A stretch of DNA of 64,000 bases from Didymella arachidicola. Taxonomy: Eukaryota; Ascomycota; Dothideomycetes; Pleosporales; Didymellaceae. Both the position numbers and the translations under genes were made by a program. Below the pieces are notes generated by a model. That model was not told where the DNA came from, ran no database searches, and saw only the letters and a program-made list of their open reading frames with translations. Shown here piece after piece: positions 44,599 through 55,410 of this stretch (the first letter of the stretch is position 1; the number at the start of each line of letters is the position of its first letter). The stretch is taken from assembly GCA_016630955.3 (NCBI GenBank), contig CM050000.1:682001-746000 (forward strand), in the 5' to 3' direction.

Positions 44599-44841
44599 AT
44601 GTCCTCTGCGACGCAGCATGTGGCCAGCAACATCCAGTTCGTCTTCACCTCACCGGTGCCATCGCCTGCACTGCTATTCGCTGCCTGCGTGCCAAGCCCA
44701 CACGCTCATTTGCAGTCAGTAAAACTCGTCGTCACCTCGAGTTTGCTCACAACACCTCTACCTCCTCACACTCCTTTTGACAACACGCCTTTGACCTTCT
44801 TGAACTTGGGCTCTGACCAAACGAAAGACGAAAAGAACTAA
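44599..44841 (+). CDS. 80-codon ORF upstream of the F-box gene (possible uORF)
   Basis: ATG 44599 opens an 80-residue frame (MSSATQHVASNIQFVFTSPV...) ending 34 nt before the F-box ATG. Its place in the presumed leader suggests an upstream ORF that could limit translation of the main ORF. It could equally be untranscribed. Confidence 0.25.
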   Translation: MSSATQHVASNIQFVFTSPVPSPALLFAACVPSPHAHLQSVKLVVTSSLLTTPLPPHTPFDNTPLTFLNLGSDQTKDEKN

Positions 44842-44874
44842 CGAGCACGACGTTAACAACACTAATCGCGACGA

Positions 44875-45822
44875 ATGGCTGTATTGTCGAAGATTGATAC
44901 ACCACACGCCAGGATGGTGGACATCCCATTAGATCCATCCTGGGTAAGTTTTTCCTTACCGCGAAGGTTGCCACCCTTCTTGAGTCGTTTGCTTTGTTAT
45001 GACGCTCGAAGCGTGCCCCCCACCGTCTTCAAGGTAAAATCTGGCTGACGCAACGGCCGCCAGCCGCTGCCGTACCTCCCAACCGAGCTCGTTGGCGAAA
45101 TTGCGTCGTACATCGACGAACCAAAGGATTTTCTCAACTTCTCGCGTGCCACTTACCGCCTCAACGCTGCTTCAAGACACATCCTGGGCAGGCGTATCAG
45201 CAAGGTTACTGTTTACCCCAGACTCGCCTTTATGAAGTCCCTCCTTGCCTGCGTTCAAGACGCCAGGGTCGCATGTCACGTTCAGAACATCACGCTACTT
45301 GCAGAGAGCCTGAAAGAGCATGAGTATGGCTATGAGTGGGCTTGGGAAGACCTGCAGATCTGGGGCAGTCTCGAAGTCCGCAAGAAGGATTTCAAGATCA
45401 TGGACGAAATTAACGCTTCCCACGCCGAAGATGTCATCTCCAACGGCGATTTCATCATCGCAGGCGAATATCGTGACATGCTCACTTCCCTTCTGGAGCG
45501 CCTCCCAAACCTCAAGACTATCACCTGCCGCAAGCTCGATGCCGGCGAACAGATTCCAGGATGGTCTGGCGGCGATCGCTTCAAGGAGCTTTCTTTCTAT
45601 CGCGACGACCTCGACACCCGCCAGATCTTCTACGGTGACTGGATGTACGATACTGTGCACCGCCGCATCACCCACTATCGCGATGAGTTCGGTGACCTCA
45701 TCAACGAACCCAACGCTGGTCCACAGGCATCTTTTGTCGACGATCTCAAGGCCTCAATCGCCGAGAGCGGCACCAAAGCGAAGGTTGTCTTCATGCCCGT
45801 TGCCAAGTATCAGAACGCTTGA
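44875..45822 (+). CDS. F-box protein
   Basis: Two exons, 44875-44943 and 45064-45822, with a 120-nt intron (gtaagt...gccag), in phase, 275 residues. The F-box lies at about residues 24-65 (LPYLPTELVGEIASYIDEPK, DFLNFSRATYRLNAASR). The rest is helical with no recognised substrate-binding repeats, as in many fungal F-box proteins. F-box proteins recruit substrates to SCF ubiquitin ligases through Skp1; the substrate is unknown. Confidence 0.8.
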
Positions 45823-46189
45823 GTGGCACTCTGAAAACATCCCGGCCCACATGAGCGGGTTGGAACTGGAACCCACTATTTGGGTTTGGTGGACATTGCC
45901 CAAGGTTGGGTTGTACTTATATATGGATGGAGGCCATTGCCTACCTCGCGGCCACTGATCGAGCCCAGTAATACAAGACGAATACCTCTAGATCCAATAA
46001 GCTCTTCTCATACTCTGTCGTCTTGATGTGTTTTTAGACGTCTCTTTCTCCCAGCTGAAGAAGCGGCAAGGCGCGAGACTGATGGAGCCTCGCGTCACCT
46101 GCACTCCGATGCGGCTGTGCAAACTTACTTCTCGGCTTGTGCGTTTCGGCATTTTACCTTTCGTCTTGAAGTCTCGATAGCAACCATCA

Positions 46190-46486
46190 ATGTGCGTCCT
46201 TCTTTGTAGTATCGTAACTTTCCTTTCAGAACATCTACACCTGTATTTCTTTCGCCGCCCGACACCTTTCATGGATCTAAGTGGTTTGACGCATAGCTTC
46301 ATGGCTTCTTCCTTCTCCGACCGAGCCTCATCACTCAGATTGGACCACCAGAGCACATGGCGGCCTAACGGGACATCATACTCGCCATCGTCTTCGGCTG
46401 AGCGATCACGTTTGACATCCTCGCCTCAGCCTTGCAGCCCTTCCTCGCCTCACGACGTGCCTGAAAGACGCTCATATAAGGCATAA
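46190..46486 (+). CDS. possible small Ser-rich protein
   Basis: 98 residues from ATG 46190, or 71 from ATG 46271. The longer form begins with a hydrophobic stretch (MCVLLCSIVTFLSEHLHLYF), the shorter is Ser/Pro/Arg-rich (SSFSDRASSLRLDHQSTWRP). No domain, no splice evidence. Confidence 0.3.
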   Translation: MCVLLCSIVTFLSEHLHLYFFRRPTPFMDLSGLTHSFMASSFSDRASSLRLDHQSTWRPNGTSYSPSSSAERSRLTSSPQPCSPSSPHDVPERRSYKA

Positions 46487-46809
46487 CCAGAGTCGATGAC
46501 AGTGCCCCAGTCTCAGATCTTCGTACGGTGAATGACACTCCTAAGGTAGTCTGCACACGTGCTATAGCGCGCACGAGTAACTATCGCTGTCAGCTGCTTA
46601 CATGTATTCAATACGAATGCCAGGTACGTAGAGAGTCTGGCAGAGCCCAACCACGCGAGGACGTGGATAACTACCATCAGACTGCTCTACACAGTAAGGA
46701 GCCGTTTAGCTTTACACGAAGCTTATGAGAGTCGTGATCGAAGCCGATGGAACAAACCAAAGGTACGCTGCAGGGCTCAAATCCTCAGCCTTGTCACGTG
46801 TATACCGAA

Positions 46810-46854
46810 GTGCTTGGCGAAGATAAAGGGGAGTGATACCGTGCTTGGCGAAGA
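46810..46854 (+). repeat. 14-nt direct repeat, two copies
   Basis: GTGCTTGGCGAAGA occurs at 46810-46823 and again at 46841-46854, 31 bp apart, each preceded by a similar ATACCG. It sits in an otherwise empty 600-bp stretch upstream of the small gene at 47081. Confidence 0.7.
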
Positions 46855-47080
46855 ATTTCCTACGGTAAGAACTCTAAATCCTCACGGTCGATAGCTCGGC
46901 ACTGGGACACCGCGGGCGAAGAGCGCGCAAGGTATATTGATCATGGGCTTGCTTGAAGTGCTAGTTCTTTACAGGGGAAATTGTCTATTAAGATATCCAG
47001 CACGATAGCACGCGCCATTATACCTGCCTGGTTTACGTTGGAAATATATTCACTAGGAACCTACACGTCTAGCAGAAATC

Positions 47081-47310
47081 ATGGTTGACATCGGCACCCT
47101 CATAGTGGGCATATGCGCACTCGTGACCTATAATATCTGGGAATACGTCAAGTATAGAAACGACCGAATTGCAGCTAAAGCGAAGACGAATGACGTAGGT
47201 AGATCACCTTGACAACCTGGCAGTGCTGACTCACATTTATGCAGGTAGGAAGCTGTGTTGCATGTGACCCCATTCGATTAGACATCATACGGAGGCGGAG
47301 TATTGGCTGA
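47081..47310 (+). CDS. 59-residue single-pass membrane microprotein, two exons
   Basis: Exon 1 47081-47194, exon 2 47245-47310, 50-nt intron (gtaggt...tgcag), in phase. A membrane helix right after the start (IGTLIVGICALVTYNIW) is followed by a charged helix (EYVKYRNDRIAAKAKTND). The spliced end contains a CxxC (VGSCVACDP) and basic residues (IIRRRSIG). Retaining the intron gives VGRSP and a stop instead. Function unknown. Confidence 0.5.
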
Positions 47311-48271
47311 GGAGTGCGGAGGGTAGTACCATTGGCCTAAACTCTTTGGCGGTGGAAAGAGGTGATTCGAGGATGTTCAGGATACGGAAAAGAACATGTT
47401 AACATATTGTCGCCGCGGAGAAATTTGGGTCTTTGGTTTGGTGGACACAGGATGATCAGCGGTGGGGAGGTATAGCTTGTAGGCCCTGGTGCAAGGACTC
47501 GGTGGACTGGACTGTGTGCACGATTCATAGCTTGAGAAGCAATGAACACGATAGAGGTGGTGACACGCTGAGGGCTCATTTGAAGTGATGTACTTGATTC
47601 GTCGTGCTGTCGATTGATTACGTAGGTGATAGATGGTAGAATCCGCTCTTTGGCGCTCTTTTGAGCATGGCCAGAACGCTCGTCAATTGACAGAAGGTAA
47701 TTTCGAAAAGCAAGTATGACGTGCGTGAGTAAACGATAAAGAGAGACTATACCGTACAAGTCCTCCCTGGGGTTCCTAGATCCAATCCTGATGTACGAGG
47801 CTGATGCCGCAAGCCGCACGTACCCAACTTTTGCTTCCACACTTGGTTGTTGAACAAAATAAATGGAATACGACTCAAACTGAAATAGCAAACGACAACA
47901 AGGCTGGCTGACTGACGAACAGACAGCGAGCAAGATGGAAAAGCTTGGTATAACAGACAGTCCAACTCCGACAGAACAAGGGCTGGGGTAATAATGTACG
48001 CGGTGGCGTGCCAAAGTAAACAGTCAATAAATCCCCAGGGAATCTTCAAACGCCAGTAAACTCCAATGCTGCTGCGCTCTTGTAAATGGCTAGAGGCAAT
48101 GATATCTCCAAATCCTGATGTCGTGGCCGAATGAGAACGGTGGGTTTCGGGCATGGCACGATCGGAGCAGTGATCGTAAAGGGGGCTCGTATATTATATG
48201 ATAGGAGGGCGCAGTATGCACAGCGGTCGACTTGTGGCGCCAGAAACGGTAGAGAACGTGGTAAGACTGCG
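47311..48271. other. 3' region of the G-alpha gene
   Basis: A 225-codon minus frame (47337-48014) starts only at TTG and lies in the presumed G-alpha 3' UTR; not a gene. Nothing else seen. Confidence 0.4.
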
Positions 48272-49592
48272 CTATAATATACCGGAGTCTTTCAGGGCGT
48301 TCTGCAATATTGTTTCCTTGACGGCAGCGAAAACGAGTCGGATATTGGAGGTATCGGTGGCTTGTGTGAGGCTGACGACGTGAGTAAAGACTACGTACAA
48401 CAATGTGTGTATGTGACTTACTGGGGATACAAGTTGAGGTGCGCGCGGTTGACTTGGTTGAACCGCCAAAGGAGGTATTTGGCAGCACGATTGACATCGT
48501 TACCTCCAGAGTAGTCAGGAAAATAGTTACCCAAGGGTGATCTTGCAAGTTTTGCCTTGAACAGATCGACCTTGTTGAGGAACAGGATGATGGATGTGCG
48601 CATGAACCACCGGCTGTTCACAACCGAGTCGAAGAGGACTAGACTTTCCATCATGCGGTTCTGGTTCACGAGTCAGTGGCCGATTCAGCGAGTCATTTAG
48701 TGCCCGTACCTGTGAGCTCTCTTCTAACAACACTTGATCGTATTCGCTGAGTGCAACGCAAAAGATGATCGATGTGACGTTCTCGAAACAGTGTATCCAT
48801 TTCTTACGCTCGCTTCTTTGCCCTCCAACGTCGAACATGCTGTTTCAAGTTAGCCGAGCTGCCTCAGTGTCCGTAAGGGGTTCTCGTACTGGATGCTCAA
48901 TTGGCCCATGGTAAATCTTGTCTCGTAGATACCAGTGGTCTTGGTTCGCGCTCGCAGGACATCAGACTCGATTGGAATGTAGTTAGGGTCTGATATCCGT
49001 TCGACTTCCTCAAAGAAGCTGGTAACGTTAGTGATGGAGCGTCAATGTCGACGTAGATCAACGTACTATGGCGCTGAGTCCATCAGGTAAAACTCGCTCG
49101 AGTGCTCAAGCACTTTTCCTATACAGCCATCACGCCATAACGAGGTGATGGCCTGGCCGACTCGCACGTCCAGCGGTTTCTCTGGGTCTGGGTCGACTGT
49201 GTACTCGAGAAGATAATTGCAGTATTCGTCGTTGCCTGGTATCTCTGGCTCAATCTCGAACTGCCGCATGGCGCCAATGAGGGCTTTCGCGCAGTCGATG
49301 ACGTTTTTGTAGATGGTCAGACGGTACATGGCAAGCTCTTCTTGTGTGTAACCATTTTGGTGGATGATCTTCATCTGCTTGACAATGGTCGACTTGCCGC
49401 TTTCGCCAGAGCCTGTATGCTTGTTAGCGTTCCCTGTTTTGTGCAGGCGCAAGCGCTCCTATGCGTACCCAGCAGCAGAATCTTGCATTCGCGCCGCAGC
49501 CGGCGCGAGTCCTCCTCGAGCTTGCGGTCAATAGCCTGGCTGCGCTTCTTCTGCTCGCCGTCCTCGGGACTGGAGCTCATGCAGATGCCCAT
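48272..49592 (-). CDS. gna-3: G-protein alpha subunit, group III
   Basis: Six exons: 49592-49469, 49412-49067, 49018-48890, 48839-48710, 48660-48422, 48371-48272; introns 48-56 nt; 355 residues. All nucleotide-binding motifs are present: GSGESGKST, the [11 protein letters not shown] switch [16 protein letters not shown] and TQATDTSN. The N-terminus MGICMS has Gly2 for myristoylation and Cys4 for palmitoylation. The C-terminus KDSGIL lacks the Cys at -4 that pertussis toxin modifies in group I. This matches the Neurospora GNA-3 class, which couples nutrient or glucose receptors to adenylyl cyclase, cAMP signalling, conidiation and virulence in relatives. Intact. Confidence 0.95.
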
Positions 49593-52500
49593 CGTGTCTG
49601 GTGGTTGTAGCGGCTCGCCGCCGCAGGATGACGGGAGAGGTCGAGAGGGTACAATGGGGCAGCACTAGGCCCAGCGCGTCGTCGCAAGGGAGTCAACTGC
49701 AGGCGTTGCTCCGGCGGCGAGACAGCGTCTCAGTGCTGGAATCGGCGTGAAAGGCGGCGATGGGGCTCGGGGGTCTTGAATGCTTGCGTCGGGGAGGTCC
49801 GGACAGCAGCGCAGCCGTGCAGATGGGCGGGTTAGCGGATGCAGGCGCAGACGAAAGCACCAGGGCGGGTGCAGCAGCTGGCGAGGGAGGCGGGCGTGCA
49901 GGCGGTGCAGGCGGTGCAGGCGGAGGTGTAAGGCGGGCGTCGAAAGCGTTGTTGGTGTCGTCGTGCAGCTCGCGCTGGGCAAGGAGCCCGTGCGGGAAGG
50001 CGCCTTGTTCGTCGAACGCAGCGGGAAGAGCGAGGCGCGTGAGTGGGCGGCCACAGAGCCTGCGGAGGGCTGCGAGGACGAGGGCTGCCTGCGGAGATGG
50101 GCTCCACTATGCAGGTCGTGCAAGTGTAATGGTGGTCGTCGTCGTCGTGGGGATGGGCGGAGCGAGCGATGCTGCGCGGCTACAAGCTCCCTCACTGCAG
50201 GCGTTGAGCTAAGCCCCAGGTCAATTGCTCTAGCACTGGGACACTTTGGCACTCCAGCGAATCTAGCAGCCGTGCATCGACAAGCAATCGGCGGGAGAGG
50301 GGCACGAGCCAGCAATAGCAGCAAATAGTTATTACAACAGAGGCAGCAGCGCGGACGCAGGTAGCAACAAGGCCGGGTGCGTTGGGCCAGCGGAGCGGAT
50401 GATGCGCTCGTCCACGACGAATGTGGCTTACTTTCGGCCGCTCTGAGCGCGGGAGATGACTTCGGATTCAATACCCGCTGCAGAGATGCCTTCCATTTCC
50501 TCTCGCGTTTCCAGCACACAAACTCCCTGTCCTTGCACTGTTCCTTTCAGCACGCACCTCGGTTCGCTGCGATAGGCAACTGTGCCTCCCCAACTGCTGG
50601 GTACTGGGGCGTTGCGAGCAGGCAATCCACATGGACATTGAAGCACCACGGCACGCAGCTAGCCGCCCTCAGCTGAACGACTGATTTGAGCCTCTACCTG
50701 GGTATCCTTTGCACGCCTCCAGGGTAGCATGAACCCCAGCTAGTGCCCGGCATAACTCAGATCATCATCTCGAGGCAGCCAGGGCGAAACTCTGGAGGCT
50801 CTTCGGTGCTCTGCAGCGAGCACCTGTTGATGCTCTTGGATAGTGTGTCGAGCTAACGCCGAGTCTAGGTGCATCTAATTAAAGGACTGCGACAGCTTCA
50901 CCAAACGGGGCCTCTAGAATCTCAAACACAGTGCCTTCCAATCGTGTTCCAAGGGAGCCATAATCACGGAAGACTCGTTCCTACAGCGCCAAACTCCTTG
51001 GTCTGGTTACAGCTCGCACGGTAGCTCGAAGAGCGTCTGTCCTGCAACAGACGGACAATTAATGTTCTACCATCTCGCAATACCCACTTGCACTGAACAT
51101 TTCCCATCTCACAACGAGGACGCCCTTCCACCTATCGGAGCCTGCAGCGCTTGACATCTAAACACCATCCAAACTTACCTCCTCTGGGATACCCGGCTTA
51201 GTGCCACTAACGTGGGTATTACAGAGGAGGTGCGCCACACAGCAGGCACAAATTACGGCCAAACCTTCAAATCTCCATGTGCGCCCCCAGATCTGTCATG
51301 GTCTTGCCACGTTGTTGATCTCCGAACTCCTGCGACCCTGCATGGTTGTTCAGGGCAACATTGCTTGACACGAGGCTCGTAGCAGTATCGCTCTTGCAAC
51401 ACATAATACCAGCCGTTTCCTAATAGGCACACAGAGCAGCGTCTGGCATCGTATCGTCGCATCCGTCTAACAATTGGCTGCGTGATGCGTTTGGATGCAC
51501 AACGTGTCGTGATGCGGTGCTGTTATTTGCGACTCGATATCTGAAGCTGCCTGCGATCCAAACCACGACGAGGTCAGCTGGTCGATCGCAGGCAAGCTAG
51601 GGCTAAAGTCAGTCTTCGACTTGGAACTTTCTTGTCCAAATTGTGCATAATGCATCGGTGCATTGAGTGCTCACGGCTAGGGGCTGCACACTGCAAGCAG
51701 TCTGCTAAGAAGAAGGATGCAACTACAGTCGCAGGTCTGCCGAGATTTCAAATGCATTGTAGAGAGGTGCGAGCTTCGTGTGGACCGTGGCTATTTGCAA
51801 GAGAGCTACACGCCAATAGGAAGAGACTGTTTGTCGGCCTTCGTTAATGACCTGCCGCCACGAGCCTTGACATTCAACTGCACACACACACACATACATG
51901 TCGTGCTTCGTGGGCTCGCTGCAGTTTTGCGCAGCCGATCTCAAAAAGTGTTGCTCTCGAGTCAGTTGGCTTCGCTCGGCCCTCCATCGTTATCGATGAC
52001 CATTGACCACAGATTGCGCAAGGGGTGCTTGCACATTTAACATTGACCGTTCTTTATTGCAGCACTTACTCCTGGTAAAGTCGATGGTGTTCTCGCTTTG
52101 GCGATACCTCTCGCAAAGGCCTGCCTGCTTTACTACAGCTCGCCGTACGCCGATAAGTGCTCAACGAGTGGTAGTCGATAGCCGCGGCGCTGCCCAGTGC
52201 AGGTATAGCGTCAATTTCGGCACCTCCGGGAGGACTTTTCCAACTCTTTGCTTGAATGAAGAGACATGCCGTGTTGAAGGGTTTGGTGATCTGCGCATGG
52301 TGCAGAACCAGCAGGTAAGACGCGTCAACAAACAGAAATTTGTTCACCGCAAAAGGACCGTCGATGTAAGGCAACACCTTGGTGTTGTGAGGTGCGCTAA
52401 GCAATCCGATCGAGATCGTCATCTATAAAAACGGAAGGCAGTCACTAGGCTGGAGCACGAGGAAGGTGGGGGAGGGGACGGGACCTGATAGAAAACAAGA

Positions 52501-53212
52501 GCCAGCTGCAGCCCGTGTTGAGGGTCGCATCAGAGGTTGCAAGAAAAACTTCATCATGACTACCGGTCGTGAGTTGGCGGTGCAGGCATGGCTGCAAGTC
52601 ATACATCACGCTGTTGCAGATTCGGCGCCATCTGTCATGATGGGAATTTCAGAATTGACGATGATGACGTAGCTGCTCTCTCTAGTCCCAATACCTGTCG
52701 GTGCACACACCTGCCAGGGCAGCCAGCCGCGTGAATGGCCTGCACACCGAGTTATTCTCTGCCCCTCGTTCCTCTGTCCTCCGCAAGTGTTTACTTAAAG
52801 TACGTCTCTCCCCTGACCCGGCAGTGATCTCCATCCCGCTACTCTGTCACTCGTCGAATCTCGATCCTGATCCACGCCGTCCTGTGTTGCCCATCTCGGC
52901 CGCTCTGTTTCTCCTACCGAGCGCGTTCCTTGCTACGTCCGGTTGGCGACATACTAAGCAGTGCTGAACAAATCCTCTGCAGACTTTGCACCTATATTTG
53001 CAGGCGCAACCTCCCTCTGTCGTGTAGCCAGCTCAGTTGAAGAGTTCCGCGGAAGACTCCACCAATCCAATAGACGAACGCAGCATTGTCTTGGTCTTGT
53101 CCGCACTGCAAACCTGCTAGACGCTACACCCCAACCACACCGACGCCACCCTCGCACTCCGACTACCCTCCTACTTGCGCCTGTCGCAGAATCTACACGA
53201 CTTCAATTCACC
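49593..53212. other. 3.6-kb region between G-alpha and HOG1
   Basis: A long shared upstream region. The first kilobase is GC-rich with large mirror ORFs on both strands that lack ATGs (not genes). A (CA)7 run is at 51881-51894. A minus-strand 118-codon ORF with ATG at 52422 (52066-52422; MTISIGLLSAPHNTKVLPYI) is the only candidate gene and has no domain. Pyrimidine-rich leader before HOG1. Confidence 0.4.
49896..49922. repeat. three perfect copies of a 9-bp unit
   Basis: GTGCAGGCG repeats three times without change, just upstream of the G-alpha start. A 9-bp unit keeps a reading frame, but no credible ORF uses it. Confidence 0.8.
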
Positions 53213-54673
53213 ATGGCTGAATTTGTGCGCGCCCAGATCTTCGGCACGACGTTCGAGATCACAAGCAGGTGCGGCGTCTACCCCACATTGAGTGGGAGCG
53301 CATAGTTGACAGCATGCAGATACACTGATCTGCAACCTGTGGGCATGGGAGCCTTCGGTCTTGTATGGTATGTTTGAATGCTGCAAGGAATGGGTCCATG
53401 TGCTTATTGAAGATGCAGCTCAGCGAAGGACCAGCTCACCAGCCAGGCCGTAGCGATCAAGAAGATTATGAAGCCTTTCAGCACTCCGGTCCTGTCGAAG
53501 CGCACCTACCGCGAGTTGAAGCTGCTTAAGCATCTGAGGCACGAGAACGTACGGATCATACTCTGCGGTGCATGTTGAGCGGGCCCTGACGATACACCAG
53601 ATTATCAGCTTGAGCGACATCTTCATTTCCCCGTTGGAGGACATGTACGTTGCACATGCACTTCTCGCTGAACCGTTTGCTAACTTTTCAGTTACTTCGT
53701 CACCGAGCTCCTCGGGACCGATCTCCACCGTCTCCTCACCTCCAGGCCACTGGAGAAGCAGTTCATCCAATACTTCCTTTACCAGATTCTGGTGAGTCGC
53801 GAATATCCATCATGTAGGATGCTCAACTAATGAGAACAGCGTGGATTGAAATATGTTCACTCCGCTGGCGTCGTCCACCGAGACTTGAAGCCCAGCAACA
53901 TCCTCGTAAACGAGAACTGTGATCTGAAGATCTGCGATTTTGGCTTGGCCCGTATACAAGACCCTCAAATGACCGGTTATGTTTCCACCCGCTATTACCG
54001 TGCCCCGGAGATCATGCTCACATGGCAAAAATACGATGTTGAGGTCGATATTTGGAGCGCAGGCTGCATCTTTGCTGAAATGCTCGAGGGCAAGCCTCTT
54101 TTTCCAGGAAAGGACCACGTCAACCAGTTTTCGATCATCACAGAACTGTTGGGCACTCCTCCTGATGATGTTATTCAGACCATCTGCAGTGAGAACGTGA
54201 GTCAACCCCGCCACAGAACAGAAACTATCGCTAACTTTGGTCAGACGTTGCGATTCGTCCAGTCCCTGCCAAAGCGCGAGCGCCAGCCTTTGGCAAACAA
54301 GTTCAGGAATGCTGAAGCAGAGGGTTAGTCGCTCGTCTTCGATTGTCCCCAATCAGTACTGACTAGCTGCAGCCATTGACTTGCTCGAGAACATGCTTGT
54401 CTTCGACCCAAGGAAACGTGTAAAGGCCGCAGAGGCTCTTGCTCACCCATACCTCGCTCCCTATCACGATCCAACTGATGAGCCGAGTGCAGAGGAGAAG
54501 TTCGATTGGTCTTTCAACGACGCTGACCTACCTGTTGACACATGGAAGATCATGATGTAAGCGATCTCGATGTCCACGCTCGGAGATGAATTGTTGACAA
54601 GTGCAGGTACTCCGAAATCCTTGATTACCACAACGTCGACGCCGCTGCACAGGAGGAGCAGAACGGCAGCTGA
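53213..54673 (+). CDS. HOG1: Hog1-type osmotic-stress MAP kinase
   Basis: Nine exons: 53213-53268, 53320-53367, 53419-53548, 53601-53644, 53692-53791, 53840-54196, 54245-54323, 54373-54556, 54607-54673; introns 47-52 nt; 354 residues. Kinase landmarks are the Gly loop GMGAFGLVCSA, the ATP Lys in AIKKIMKPF, VHRDLKPSN (Asp141), DFG and the TGY activation loop (Thr171-Gly-Tyr173) in QMTGYVSTRYYRAPE. TGY marks the Hog1/p38 class. The common docking region lies in the C-terminal lobe. It ends the HOG pathway below Pbs2 and controls osmotic and oxidative stress responses and fungicide sensitivity. The gene is intact. Confidence 0.96.
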
Positions 54674-55410
54674 GATACCCAAGAGACTTGATCGTGGAAC
54701 CAACGCTGTGCTTGTATAGCAGGATCTACTTCTTTGAGAAGAAGCTTGCTTCCTTCAAAATTGGTGTCGCGACCTACCTTGCACTGGCGGATCATTGTCC
54801 TCTGTCTTAATATTCTTCATTCCCGGGGTTCTTGCAGTCACAAGCGCGGTAGAAGGGGAAGTGATCGGTGCTCTTGGGTTCATTTTGAAATACAGGCGTG
54901 GTGATGGGCTGAGCGATTGACCATGGTGAAGTGACGGGTAGCAGCAGGCAGGCATTGCTCAGGCTCGATGTCCTTCCTCCTCTTATGTTCGATCCTGAAG
55001 CATAGAAGAACAAATTTACGACTCGAAATGCCCACTCATCGTTAGCATCTTCTTTATGTAGCTGATGGCACGCTACCCTGGATCCTTAGCCAGCAGGCAA
55101 CTAGGGCGCCCAGTTGTCGCGCCCAAAATAGTCTGAACTCCAATCGCGGCATTCATAACAGCTAGTACACCCATACAAACGTACTCGTATCACGGACCAC
55201 TGACGTACGGTGAATAGCACCTGGGCATGATCTACGGGCCGTCACGCCTCAGGGCTTGCCGAGGCGGCTCTATGCGGTCTAGTTCCACAAGGCTGTTGAT
55301 CCATCGTCAACGCAGACACCTCCGCCTCCCGCACTTTTGCAGGACGCGAGCCTGGCGCATGGCTCCCACTCGACTTTACCCGGCTTTCAGACATCTCGAA
55401 TGAAAGCGAT
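54674..55410. other. intergenic between HOG1 and AVL9
   Basis: No separate gene. The frame of the AVL9 exon stays open upstream to about 55291 without an ATG, and reads protein-like (GREPGAWLPLDFTRLSDIS), so an extra 5' exon is possible. Confidence 0.4.

Noticed and set aside
47337..48014. 225-codon minus-strand ORF downstream of G-alpha
   Set aside because: TTG start only, first usable Met near the end, lies in the presumed 3' UTR.
49665..50519. 284-codon minus-strand ORF upstream of G-alpha, and overlapping plus-strand ORFs
   Set aside because: No ATG start, Leu/Arg/Pro/Cys-rich composition typical of GC-rich non-coding DNA, frames open on both strands.
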